Assembly (NCBI GenBank): GCA_964614585.1 | Contig: CAZTLW010000014.1 | Location: forward strand, 1-28,581 | From: JAHEFX01 sp964614585 | Lineage (GTDB): Bacteria; Actinomycetota; Acidimicrobiia; Spongiisociales; JAENVV01 | Reading direction: 5' to 3' | DNA: 28,581 nt | In this document: positions 1 to 7,337 of the stretch, in pieces | How the letters are laid out: the number at the start of each line of letters is the position of its first letter | How positions within the stretch are numbered: the first letter of the stretch is position 1 | Notes under the pieces: model-generated | The model's database searches: none | Seen by the model: only the letters and a program-made list of their open reading frames with translations | What the model was told of the DNA's origin: nothing | Made by a program: the position numbers and the translations under genes

Positions 1-60
1 GGTTGTGAGCGTCGCCCATTCGCCAACCCAGGGTTGTCAGCGTCGGAATCCGACGCTCCC
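1..60 (+). repeat. Dispersed 31-bp-period palindromic repeat, locus R1
   Basis: A partial unit (GGTTGTGAGCGTCG, 1-14) is followed 31 bp later by a full unit at 23-46. The full unit is CAACCCAGGGTTG (24-36, itself a 6+1+6 palindrome) running into a variant of TGAGCGTCGG that reads TCAGCGTCGG here. After a 3-nt centre (AAT) the inverted end CCGACGCT begins, giving perfect arms 39-47 and 49-57. The 7-nt spacer between units is CCATTCG. The locus is cut by the window edge and lies just upstream of the M28 peptidase gene. Confidence 0.85.
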
Positions 61-80
61 TCGGTTGGCATCATCAGCGG

Positions 81-1292
81 GTGGATGTCGCCCAACTCCG
101 TGCCCACCTCCACGCCCTGTGCGACGTCGTCGGTGATCGGCGGCCCGGCAGCCGCGGCAACCGGCAGGCGACGGCCCACGTCGCCGAGGCCTTCGCCGCA
201 GCCGGTTGGCAGGTGGACCGACCGAGGTTCGCGTGCCTCGACTGGCGCGGGGCGATCGGGCACCTCGACGTCGCCGGCACCCGGTTGGACGTCTCTCCCA
301 GCCCCTACGGGCTCGGCGTCGATGCCACCGGGCCGATCCGACTCGTCGACGAGCCCGCCGGATTGGAACGACGCGACCTGACCGGCTCGATCCTCGTCCT
401 GCACGGTTCGATCGCCACCGAGCCGCTGACCCCGAAGGGCTTCCCGTTCTACGGCGACGAGCGCTCCGAGCTCATCATCGCCGCCCTCGAGGCCGCCCGG
501 CCGGCCGTCGTGCTGGCGGTGACAGGACGGTTCCCGTCGCTGTGTGGGGCACTCGACCCGTTTCCCCTGATCGAGGACGGCGACTTCCCGATCCCGACGG
601 CCAACCTGCGCCCCGACGCCGCCGCCGACCTGTTCGACCACGAGGGCGCGATGGCACGGGTGGCCATCGACGCCGAGCGATGGGAGGCGCACGCCGAGAA
701 CGTGATCGCCACCCGTGGCCCCCGGAGTCCGAGGGTGACGGTGATCGCCCACGTCGACGCCAAGCCGGGGACGCCCGGTGCCGTGGACAATGCCGCCGGC
801 GTCGTGGCGCTCATCGACCTCGCCGACCGGCTCTCGCCCCACCGCGGCGAGCTGCCGATTGGTGTCGAGTTGCTGGCGGTGAACGGGGAGGACCACTTCG
901 CCGCTCCCGGGGAGGTCGACTGGCTGGCCGCCAACGGGTCGTCGCTCGACGACATCGAGCTCGTGGTGAACGTCGACGGGGCCGGCTACCGGGGCGGTCG
1001 GTCGGCGTGGTCGGCCTACCACCTCGACGACGCGCCGGCGACCCACGTCGCCGAGGCCTTCGCCCCGGTCGAGTCGCTGGCGCCCGGACCGGCGTGGTAC
1101 CAGAGCGACCACGCCATCTTCGCCATGGCCGGCCGACCGGCGGTGGCGATCACCACGGATCGGGTCGACGAGATGCTCGAGACCCTGTTCCACGCCCCGA
1201 CCGACACCCCCGACCAGGTCGACCTTGCGCTGGTGGCCGACGTTGCCGAGGGCATCGAGCGCCTCATCAGGTCCTGGCCCCCCGACGCCTGA
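81..1292 (+). CDS. M28-family zinc metallopeptidase (aminopeptidase-like)
   Basis: Predicted 403-residue metallopeptidase of the M28 (aminopeptidase Y/S) type, probably releasing N-terminal residues from peptides. The co-catalytic dizinc ligand set can be placed: H224 in AHVDAKPG, bridging D236 in AVDNAAG, the pair E270-D271 in NGEDHF (catalytic Glu plus ligand, where many members have Glu-Glu), D299 in VNVDG and H371 in FHAPTDT. An SDH motif at 342-344 matches the segment before the last ligand. Residues about 60-200 form the insert usual between the N-terminal helix and the metal core. No signal peptide is visible, so it is probably cytoplasmic. The GTG start is the first plausible one after the repeat at 1-60; I see no clear ribosome site. 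The gene sits between two copies of the 31-bp-period repeat. The fold assignment is secure; the substrate is unknown. Confidence 0.85.
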   Translation: MDVAQLRAHLHALCDVVGDRRPGSRGNRQATAHVAEAFAAAGWQVDRPRFACLDWRGAIGHLDVAGTRLDVSPSPYGLGVDATGPIRLVDEPAGLERRDLTGSILVLHGSIATEPLTPKGFPFYGDERSELIIAALEAARPAVVLAVTGRFPSLCGALDPFPLIEDGDFPIPTANLRPDAAADLFDHEGAMARVAIDAERWEAHAENVIATRGPRSPRVTVIAHVDAKPGTPGAVDNAAGVVALIDLADRLSPHRGELPIGVELLAVNGEDHFAAPGEVDWLAANGSSLDDIELVVNVDGAGYRGGRSAWSAYHLDDAPATHVAEAFAPVESLAPGPAWYQSDHAIFAMAGRPAVAITTDRVDEMLETLFHAPTDTPDQVDLALVADVAEGIERLIRSWPPDA

Positions 1293-1297
1293 CGCTT

Positions 1298-1379
1298 CCA
1301 ACCCAGGGTTGTGAGCGTCGGAAACCGACGCTTCCAACCCTGGGTCGACGAATGGCCGACGCTCACAACCCAGGGTTGG
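1298..1379. repeat. Dispersed 31-bp-period palindromic repeat, locus R2 (head-to-head)
   Basis: One forward unit (1298-1321) meets two reverse units (1325-1348 and 1356-1379, period 31) across the centre AAA. The outer units form a 24-bp inverted repeat with a single central A/T mismatch, so the transcript could fold into a long hairpin. The spacer between the two reverse units (1349-1355), read on the minus strand, is CCATTCG, identical to the R1 spacer. The element begins 5 nt after the M28 stop codon and ends 45 nt before the rarD-like start. Confidence 0.88.
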
Positions 1380-1412
1380 GGATGGGGTGGGGGGCCGCAT
1401 GGGTGGCGCACC

Positions 1413-1418
1413 TACCCT
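1413..1418 (+). promoter_or_regulatory. Candidate -10 element of the rarD-like gene
   Basis: TACCCT lies 6 nt before GTG 1425. A start site 6-8 nt downstream of the hexamer would give a leaderless mRNA. The same arrangement recurs at many genes in this window. Confidence 0.5.
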
Positions 1419-1424
1419 CACCCG

Positions 1425-2303
1425 GTGAAATCCGGTGTGCTGCTGGCGCTCGGCGCCTACCTCTTCTGGGGCCTGTCGCCGCTCTTTTGGAAGCTGCTCT
1501 CGGACGTGCCGGCGGTCGAGCAACTGGCCCACCGCATCGTCTGGTCGCTGCCGCTGCTCGTCGTCGCCGCGACCATCACCCGCGGGATCCGCAGACTCGG
1601 TGGGGTCGACCGACGCGGCTGGGCCCGCTTCCTGGCGGGCGGGCTGCTCCTGTCGGTCAACTGGGGCGTCTTCGTGTGGGCGGTGGCCTCCGACCGGGTG
1701 GTCGAGGCGTCGTTGGGCTACTACATCAACCCCCTCGTCTCGGTGGCCCTCGGGGTCGTGGTGCTCGGGGAGCGCCTCCGGCCCAAGCAGTGGACGGCGG
1801 TGGGACTCGCCGCCGCCGGGGTCCTCTACCTCGCCATCCGGCTCGGCGAGGTGCCGTGGGTCTCGCTCGCCCTCGCCTTCTCCTTCGGCCTCTACGGCCT
1901 CCTCCAGAAGCGGCACGGGGCGGTCGGCCCCTGGGCCTCGCTCGGCGCCGAGATCATGTGGCTGTGGCCGGTCGCCCTGGGTGCCATCGTCGTGTGGGGT
2001 GTCGACGGGGCGGGCTCGCTCGGATCGGGCGCCGCGACGACCACCTGGCTGTTGCTGACGGGGCCGGTGACGATCACCCCCCTGCTGCTCTTCGGCGCGG
2101 CCGCCCGCCGCATCCCCCTGACCACGATCGGCCTGCTCCAGTACGTCGCCCCCACCATGCAGTTGTTGCTCGGGGTGTTCGCCTTCGGGGAGCCGATGCC
2201 GATCGAGCGGCTGGTCGGCTTCGTCTTCGTCTGGATCGCCGTGGCCCTCTATCTCTGGGATCTCCGCACCAGCCCGTCGGCCGATGCCATGGCGCCCACC
2301 TAG
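1425..2303 (+). CDS. rarD: RarD-like EamA/DMT-superfamily permease
   Basis: A 292-residue integral membrane protein of the drug/metabolite transporter superfamily, RarD branch (E. coli RarD is of similar length). The N-terminus KSGVLLALGAYLFWGLSPLF is the typical first helix, and hydrophobic helices follow to the end, consistent with ten membrane spans. The mid-protein segment GYYINPLVSVALGVVVLGE and the later LLQYVAPTMQLLLGVFAFGE are family-like repeat ends of the two EamA halves. The reading frame is open back to 1311, but those extra codons lie in the repeat element; GTG 1425, 6 nt after TACCCT, matches the family N-terminus. The transported substrate is unknown (chloramphenicol sensitivity is the historical RarD phenotype). 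The stop codon overlaps that of the convergent GNAT gene by 4 bp. Confidence 0.88.
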   Translation: MKSGVLLALGAYLFWGLSPLFWKLLSDVPAVEQLAHRIVWSLPLLVVAATITRGIRRLGGVDRRGWARFLAGGLLLSVNWGVFVWAVASDRVVEASLGYYINPLVSVALGVVVLGERLRPKQWTAVGLAAAGVLYLAIRLGEVPWVSLALAFSFGLYGLLQKRHGAVGPWASLGAEIMWLWPVALGAIVVWGVDGAGSLGSGAATTTWLLLTGPVTITPLLLFGAAARRIPLTTIGLLQYVAPTMQLLLGVFAFGEPMPIERLVGFVFVWIAVALYLWDLRTSPSADAMAPT

Positions 2304-3514
2304 AAGACCTCCTGGACCCAGGGCGGGATCGGCCAGCGGAAGAGGCGATCGACGGCCCGCACCGCCTCAGGAGTCCCGCCGAGGCGACCGGCCCGGGCGA
2401 GGACCTCGGCACCGAACCCACCCATGAGGAGCGTGCCGAGCGTGTCGACGCCCATGGAGACCGCCGCCACTTCGTCGGTGCGGGTGACGGTGGCGGCACC
2501 GCCCGACGCCTCCAGCCGCCATCGGCCCGTCACGTCCTCGTACCACGGGTCGTGGACCTCGAGGACGATGGCGCCGTCGACGTCCCAGCGGCGCGCCTCG
2601 AGGCAGGCGCGGACGTCGAGCGGGCGCACCCAGAGGGCGTCGGACTCCTGCCGCTCGAGCTTGCGAGGGTCGGCGAGCCACCAGCGCAGCAGGTCGCCCG
2701 ACGGCCGACGGGGTGCCTTGATCTCCGTGACCAGGTCGACGCCGAAGAGGAACTGCCACAACGCTTGCTCGGCATCCGGGTCGATGCCGAGCAACTCGCT
2801 GGTGATGAGTTCGAGCCCCTCGGGGCCGCCCTTGGTGCGCCAGAACGCGTAGCCGACGTCCTCCCCATCCCGGCGGTGGATGACGATCCGTCGCGGCGTG
2901 TACCCCGAGCGATGCCGTTCGGGATCCTGGAGGATGCGGTTGCGCCACCAGTGGTCGGTGCGCTCGAACGTGCCGGGTCGGTCGGCGGTCGCCGCCGAGA
3001 AGATCGGCGGGAGCACCTCGGCCGCCTCCGCCGCGTCGACCAGGCGCATCCGACCGGTGATGTCCGGGGGGTCGGCGAGCACGGCATGGCGCCTCGGGAG
3101 GGTGAGCCGCCAGTCGTCGGAGGCGATGCCGTACCCGAACCGGCCGTAGATGGTCGCCTCGCTGGCCCACAGCGCCGCCATGGCCGAACCGGCCTCGCGC
3201 TCGCGGTCGAGGTGGTCACGCATGAGGCGGCGGAGGAGGCCCTGGCGGCGGTGGGTCGGCATGACCGTCACCACCGTGGTGCCGCCGGTGGGCACGGTCG
3301 CCCCGCCGGGGAGCCGCATCCGCAGCGGGAACGAGCCGAACGTCGCCACGATCTGGTCGTCGTCCCAGGCGGCCGTCAGCCAATCGGGGTCCCAGAACCC
3401 GCGGGCCTCGTCGAGGTCGTCGTCGGCCGGGTCGAAGGAGAACGGCACCCCCATCGCCCGGAAGAAGTCCTCGAGGCGATCGGCGGGGACCGGCCCGATG
3501 CGGGCGACGCTCAT
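2300..3514 (-). CDS. Eis-like GNAT N-acetyltransferase
   Basis: A 404-residue acetyltransferase of the Eis type, which joins two GNAT-fold regions and a C-terminal sterol-carrier-like domain; M. tuberculosis Eis is almost the same length. The acetyl-CoA loop is VTVMPTHRRQGLLRRLM (82-98). The IYGRFGYG segment (122-129) carries Y123, equivalent to the general acid Tyr of Eis, and the protein ends in Phe, as Eis does, where the C-terminal carboxylate acts as base. It probably acetylates amines (aminoglycosides, polyamines or lysines); the substrate cannot be read from sequence. ATG 3514 overlaps the upstream gene's TGA as ATGA, so translation is probably coupled to the membrane-anchored protein before it. 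The stop shares CTAG with the convergent rarD-like gene. Confidence 0.85.
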   Translation of the reverse strand: MSVARIGPVPADRLEDFFRAMGVPFSFDPADDDLDEARGFWDPDWLTAAWDDDQIVATFGSFPLRMRLPGGATVPTGGTTVVTVMPTHRRQGLLRRLMRDHLDREREAGSAMAALWASEATIYGRFGYGIASDDWRLTLPRRHAVLADPPDITGRMRLVDAAEAAEVLPPIFSAATADRPGTFERTDHWWRNRILQDPERHRSGYTPRRIVIHRRDGEDVGYAFWRTKGGPEGLELITSELLGIDPDAEQALWQFLFGVDLVTEIKAPRRPSGDLLRWWLADPRKLERQESDALWVRPLDVRACLEARRWDVDGAIVLEVHDPWYEDVTGRWRLEASGGAATVTRTDEVAAVSMGVDTLGTLLMGGFGAEVLARAGRLGGTPEAVRAVDRLFRWPIPPWVQEVF

Positions 3515-4140
3515 CCGCCGGCGGTGGTGACGGCCGCCGTGACGGCGTCGGAGAACGCCTGGGTGGCCGCCTCGAGGTCGGCGATCGACTGCCGACGGTT
3601 GTCGGCCGAGCCCTCGTCGGAGGACTCGAGCCAGGTGAGCGCCCCCTGCGCCGCGGTGAGCGGCGCCGCCGCCGCATCGACGACGGCCTGGTGGGGCTCG
3701 GCCAGGTCGGCGCGACCGGCCGGCGGCGCGGAGGCGGTCACGGACCCGGACCAGGTCTCGAGCTCCGCCACCGCGGCCTCGAACGCATCGACGGTGGGCG
3801 TGTAGCCGACCTCGTCGGCGTCCCACGCCTCGTTGGCGGCCACGAGGTCGCCGGAGATCCGCTGGAGGTCGGTGTCGAATCCCTGCAACTGCTCGATGTA
3901 GGCGGCGGTCTCCGGATCGGTCTCGCCACCCTCCCCACCCTCGCCGGGCACGGTCGTGTCGATGACCTCGAGGGTCGTGCTCGTGGTGCCGTCGAGGTCG
4001 ACGCCACCGCCGGCATCGCCGTTCCCGCCGTCGGCGGCTCCGTCGATCGACGAGACGAAGACATAGGTGAACCCGACCATCGCCACGATGATGAGGGGCA
4101 GGATCCAGCGGCCGGGCTTCGGGTCGGGTTTCGCGTCCAT
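3511..4140 (-). CDS. Single-pass membrane-anchored protein of unknown function
   Basis: I do not recognise this 209-residue protein. It has a short basic cytoplasmic tail (KPDPKPGRW), one membrane span (about 12-30) and then an extracytoplasmic part. That part has a Gly/Asp-rich linker (32-75) followed by an Ala/Glu/Asp-rich, probably helical domain (about 76-209) with no cysteines. Such a layout fits a surface or periplasm-facing helical-bundle domain, but no function can be assigned. I chose ATG 4140 because TATCGT lies 10 nt upstream; an in-frame ATG at 4173 would add 11 residues that overlap the putative -10. The TGA overlaps the ATG of the Eis-like gene (ATGA), so the two are probably one operon. 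It is divergent from another membrane-anchored unknown protein. Confidence 0.7.
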   Translation of the reverse strand: MDAKPDPKPGRWILPLIIVAMVGFTYVFVSSIDGAADGGNGDAGGGVDLDGTTSTTLEVIDTTVPGEGGEGGETDPETAAYIEQLQGFDTDLQRISGDLVAANEAWDADEVGYTPTVDAFEAAVAELETWSGSVTASAPPAGRADLAEPHQAVVDAAAAPLTAAQGALTWLESSDEGSADNRRQSIADLEAATQAFSDAVTAAVTTAGG

Positions 4141-4150
4141 CGGGTCGAGA

Positions 4151-4156
4151 ACGATA
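4151..4156 (-). promoter_or_regulatory. Candidate -10 element of the unknown-protein/Eis-like operon
   Basis: Read on the minus strand the hexamer is TATCGT, ending 10 nt before ATG 4140. No Shine-Dalgarno sequence lies between, which suggests a leaderless or nearly leaderless transcript. Confidence 0.4.
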
Positions 4157-4221
4157 GCCGAGGGGCCTCCCATCGCCCGGCTCCGGCCGCCGACCCCCTT
4201 GTCGGGTGCCCGGTGGTGCCA

Positions 4222-4227
4222 TACGGT
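4222..4227 (+). promoter_or_regulatory. Candidate -10 element with downstream RBS for the gene at 4267
   Basis: TACGGT would place the transcript start near 4234. A GGAGG at 4257-4261 then lies 5 nt before GTG 4267, so this gene has a short leader and a normal ribosome site, unlike many neighbours. Confidence 0.4.
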
Positions 4228-4266
4228 GGGCGTGCCGCACTTCCCCCGGAGCTGTTGGAGGGGACC

Positions 4267-5076
4267 GTGGATCGACCACCCGCCGAGGGACCGGACGAGC
4301 GCTACGAGCGCATCCCGTGGGAGCAACTCATGCCACCGCCGGGCGGCGATCGACGACGGTGGGTGCTGGGCGGGGCCGCCGCCCTCGTCGTCGTGGCCGT
4401 GGTCGGGTTCTCGCTCGGTGCTGCCGGGGAGCCGAGCCCCGCGCCCACCGCCCTGCCGCCCCCGACCACCCTCGCCGTCTCGGCACCCCCGCCGCCACCG
4501 GTGCCCATCGACGCACCGGTGGCATCCAACCCGCCGGCCGAGACGCCGCTCGGGACGTCGGCCTCGAGTGCCCCCCTGCCGACCGAGGCCGACCTGCGCG
4601 CCGAGCCGTCGTCCGATCCGGTGGCCGACGCGCTGGCCGCCCATCTCGCCTCGGTCTGGACCACGGAAGCCACCACCGTCGACCACGTCTCGGTGCGACG
4701 TCTCCCCGACGGTCGGTACCGGGCCGTGCTGGCGGCGGCCGAGGTCGGTCCCAGCGGACGTCGCCCGGTCGACCCGATCGGGGTGGTGGCCTCCGCCCGC
4801 CTGGCGGGGGACGAGGTGGTCGTGGACCACCTGCAGCCGGTCCACGTGCCAGCCGTGGCGGTGGCCACGCCGCAGGGAGCGGTGGGAACGGTGCCCGACC
4901 CGGTTCGTGACGCGATCGCGTCCGCCATCGCCCCGTGGCCGACGGCGACGGTCGCCGCCGTCGGGATGGACGCCGGTCGGTGGTGGGTGGAGGCGGTCGT
5001 CGCCCTGCCGGGAGGGTCGACCGTCCCGATCGTCCTCTGGCCCGACCTGGGGGTCGGGCTCGGGGCCGGGGGGTAG
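4267..5076 (+). CDS. Membrane-anchored proline-rich protein of unknown function
   Basis: A 269-residue protein I cannot assign to a family. It has a short acidic cytoplasmic head with several basic residues just before the membrane (GGDRRRW), one membrane span (about 32-53) and a Pro/Ala/Thr-rich linker (55-105) containing runs of prolines. A folded C-terminal domain (about 106-269) is rich in beta-type segments such as GRYRAVLAAAEV and WWVEAVVALPGGSTVPIVLW. The linker looks like a spacer across the cell wall, so the C-terminal domain probably works outside the membrane. GTG 4267 was chosen because GGAGG stands 5 nt upstream. It is divergent from another single-pass membrane protein (start 4140) and ends 8 bp before the convergent Nfu-domain gene. 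Confidence 0.72.
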   Translation: MDRPPAEGPDERYERIPWEQLMPPPGGDRRRWVLGGAAALVVVAVVGFSLGAAGEPSPAPTALPPPTTLAVSAPPPPPVPIDAPVASNPPAETPLGTSASSAPLPTEADLRAEPSSDPVADALAAHLASVWTTEATTVDHVSVRRLPDGRYRAVLAAAEVGPSGRRPVDPIGVVASARLAGDEVVVDHLQPVHVPAVAVATPQGAVGTVPDPVRDAIASAIAPWPTATVAAVGMDAGRWWVEAVVALPGGSTVPIVLWPDLGVGLGAGG

Positions 5077-5084
5077 GCCGGGGG

Positions 5085-5336
5085 CTAGAAGTGGCTCTCT
5101 AGGATCGCCGTCACCTCGGGTGAGATGGCGTCCCAGTCGGCGTCGGGGCCCTTGGTCACCGTCACGAAATCCGCCGTGAGGAAGATGCTCGTCACCCCGT
5201 CGATCGCCACCAGTGCGTCCGTCACCGGATCCCCTTCGGGGGCGTCGGCGGTGACGGTCCTCGGTCCCCCCACCGGGGTCCCGACGGAGAACTTCATCGC
5301 ATTCGGATTGGGTGTGGTCTCGACTGAAACGGGCAT
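5085..5336 (-). CDS. Solo Nfu/NifU N-terminal-domain protein
   Basis: An 83-residue protein that consists only of the Nfu N-terminal domain, recognised by the opening MPVSVETTPNPNAMKF and by IFLTADFVTVTKGPDADWD. In full-length Nfu proteins this domain precedes a NifU-like C-terminal domain whose CxxC motif holds an iron-sulfur cluster. Here there is no cysteine at all, so this protein cannot bind a cluster by itself. It may act as a protein-interaction partner in Fe-S assembly; that is inference. ATG 5336 has TACGCT 7 nt upstream on the minus strand, suggesting a leaderless transcript. It is divergent from hyuA with a 30-bp gap. Confidence 0.82.
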   Translation of the reverse strand: MPVSVETTPNPNAMKFSVGTPVGGPRTVTADAPEGDPVTDALVAIDGVTSIFLTADFVTVTKGPDADWDAISPEVTAILESHF

Positions 5337-5343
5337 GGCGCCG

Positions 5344-5349
5344 AGCGTA
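5344..5349 (-). promoter_or_regulatory. Candidate -10 element of the Nfu-domain gene
   Basis: Minus-strand TACGCT ends 7 nt before ATG 5336, the spacing expected for a leaderless mRNA. It lies inside the 30-bp gap shared with the divergent hyuA. Confidence 0.5.
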
Positions 5350-5366
5350 CCGCCGGGCGGTGGCCG

Positions 5367-7337
5367 ATGACGCTCGGCATCGACGTCGGCGGCACCTTCA
5401 CCGACGTGGCCCGCTGGGATGGTCGCCGGCTGACCGTCGCCAAGACCTCGACGACCACCGACCAGGCCGACGGGGTCGTCACCGGGGCGACCCGGGTCCT
5501 CGCCGACGGGCCCGACCCGCTCCTCGTGCACGGCACGACCGTGGCCACCAACGCCCTGCTCGAGCGACGCGGGGCCCGGACCGCGCTCGTGACCGACGCC
5601 GGGATGGTCGACGTGGTGGCGATCGGCCGCCAGGACCGTCCCTCGCTCTACGACAGCTTCGCCGACCGCGCCGAGCCGCTCGTGCCCCCATCCCGGCGGT
5701 TCGCCCTCGCCGGTCGGGCGCGGGTGGACCAGTCGTCCCGTCCCGCCCCCGCGGAGCTCGCCGAGCTCGCGGCGATGGTCGCCGACGTGGCCCCCGAGGC
5801 GGTGGCCGTCGCCTGCCTGTACCCCTTCCTCGACCCCACCCGCGAGGCAGCGGTCGCCGAGGCGCTCGCCGGGCTGGGGGTCCCGGTCTCCCGGTCGTCG
5901 GAGGTCGCCAACGAGTTCCGGGAGTTCGAGCGGACGGCCACCACGGTGCTCAACGCCTTCCTGGCGCCCGAGGTCGCGCGCTACCTGTCCCATCTCGCCG
6001 TCCGGGCCGCCGACGAGGGCCTGCCACCCCACGTGCTCGTCATGCGGTCGTCGGGTGGGCTCATGGGCCTCGACGCCGCGATGGCCCTCCCCGTCGCGGC
6101 GCTCTTGTCGGGGCCCGCCGGCGGTGTGGTCGCCTCGGCCGCCCTCGGGGCGGCCCTCGGCGACGACCGACTCATCTCCTTCGACATGGGTGGCACCTCC
6201 ACCGACGTCTGTCGGATCGAGGGCGCCGTGCCCGAGGTCGCCTACGAACGTTGGATCGGCGGCTTTCCCGTCCGGACGCCCGCGGTGGCCGTGCACACCG
6301 TCGGTGCGGGCGGCGGTTCCCTCGGGTGGGTCGATCCCGGTGGCGCGCTCCGTGTCGGTCCCCGGTCGGCCGGCGCCCACCCGGGCCCGGCCGCCTACGG
6401 CAGGGGTGGCGCCGAGCCCACCGTCACCGATGCCAACGTCGTCCTCGGTCGACTCCCCGGCGACCTCACGCTCGGCGATGCCGTCGCGCTCGACGCCGAT
6501 GCCGCCAGGACCGCCCTCGGCCGGCTCGGGGATGCTCTCGGCCTCGGGCCGGTGGCGGTCGCCGAAGGGATGCTGGAGGTCGTGGAGGCGACGATGGAGC
6601 GGGCGATCCGGGCCGTCTCCGTGGAGGAGGGCGCCGACCCCCGTCCGGCCCGACTCGTCGCCTTCGGTGGCGCCGGCGGGCTGCACGCCACCGCCCTCGC
6701 CCGCCGCCTCGAGATGGCCGGGGTCGTCATCCCGCCCCATGCCGGGGTGTTCTCGGCGGTGGGTCTCCTCCTCGCCCCGCCCCGGGAGGACGCCGCCCGC
6801 TCGGTGGCCATCGGCGAAGGAGATGCCGCCGCCCTCGACCGAGCTCTCGAGGAGGTGCTGGTCGAGGCGCGGGCAGGGCTGGCGGCGATGGGCCCGCGCC
6901 CGGCGGCGGCCGAGACGGTGGTCGACGTCCGCTACCGCGGCCAGTCGCACGAGACCCCGGTGCCCCACCGACCCGGTGACGGGTGGGACCGGCTCGCCGA
7001 GCGGTTCCATGCCCGACACCGCGAGCGAAACGGCTTCGCTCGGCCCGAGGACCCCATCGAGGTCGTGACGGTCCGGGCCGTGGCCACGGCCCCTCCGGCG
7101 ATGACCTGGGACGACCTGCCGGTGGTCGAGCCCCGCGGACCCCGGGAACTCGGCGCCCGCCCGGTCCGGATCGACGGCGCCGACCGGGAGGTGCCCCTCG
7201 TCGCCCGCCGCGGCTTGGGGCCCGGTGAGCGCCTCGTCGGGCCGGCGGTGGTCGTCGAGGGTGAGGCGACGACGCTGCTCGGCCCCGACGAGGTGGCGGT
7301 CGTCCATCCGTCCGGCGCCCTGGAGGTGTCGTGGTGA
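5367..7337 (+). CDS. hyuA: Hydantoinase/oxoprolinase family protein, subunit A
   Basis: A 656-residue ATP-dependent hydrolase subunit of the HyuA/5-oxoprolinase/acetone carboxylase family. These enzymes open cyclic amides such as N-methylhydantoin or 5-oxoproline, using ATP to phosphorylate the substrate. The ASKHA-type nucleotide motifs are visible: LGIDVGGTFTD at 3-13 and SFDMGGTSTDV further on. Other family segments are LVHGTTVATNALLE, NEFREFERTATTVLNAFLAP, LLSGPAGGVV, and LVAFGGAGGLHATALAR. The start is unambiguous because the first phosphate motif begins at residue 3. The last codons overlap hyuB by GTGA, so the two subunits are translationally coupled and probably form one heteromeric enzyme. 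The true substrate cannot be told from sequence; no neighbouring hydantoin or amino-acid pathway gene narrows it. Confidence 0.93.
   Translation: MTLGIDVGGTFTDVARWDGRRLTVAKTSTTTDQADGVVTGATRVLADGPDPLLVHGTTVATNALLERRGARTALVTDAGMVDVVAIGRQDRPSLYDSFADRAEPLVPPSRRFALAGRARVDQSSRPAPAELAELAAMVADVAPEAVAVACLYPFLDPTREAAVAEALAGLGVPVSRSSEVANEFREFERTATTVLNAFLAPEVARYLSHLAVRAADEGLPPHVLVMRSSGGLMGLDAAMALPVAALLSGPAGGVVASAALGAALGDDRLISFDMGGTSTDVCRIEGAVPEVAYERWIGGFPVRTPAVAVHTVGAGGGSLGWVDPGGALRVGPRSAGAHPGPAAYGRGGAEPTVTDANVVLGRLPGDLTLGDAVALDADAARTALGRLGDALGLGPVAVAEGMLEVVEATMERAIRAVSVEEGADPRPARLVAFGGAGGLHATALARRLEMAGVVIPPHAGVFSAVGLLLAPPREDAARSVAIGEGDAAALDRALEEVLVEARAGLAAMGPRPAAAETVVDVRYRGQSHETPVPHRPGDGWDRLAERFHARHRERNGFARPEDPIEVVTVRAVATAPPAMTWDDLPVVEPRGPRELGARPVRIDGADREVPLVARRGLGPGERLVGPAVVVEGEATTLLGPDEVAVVHPSGALEVSW

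Noticed and set aside
206..3805. A very long open frame (1199 codons) on the plus strand
   Set aside because: It is the shifted-frame shadow of the M28 and rarD-like genes and the antisense of the GNAT gene. Its product is Arg/Pro/Gly-rich low-complexity sequence, typical for a non-coding frame in GC-rich DNA.
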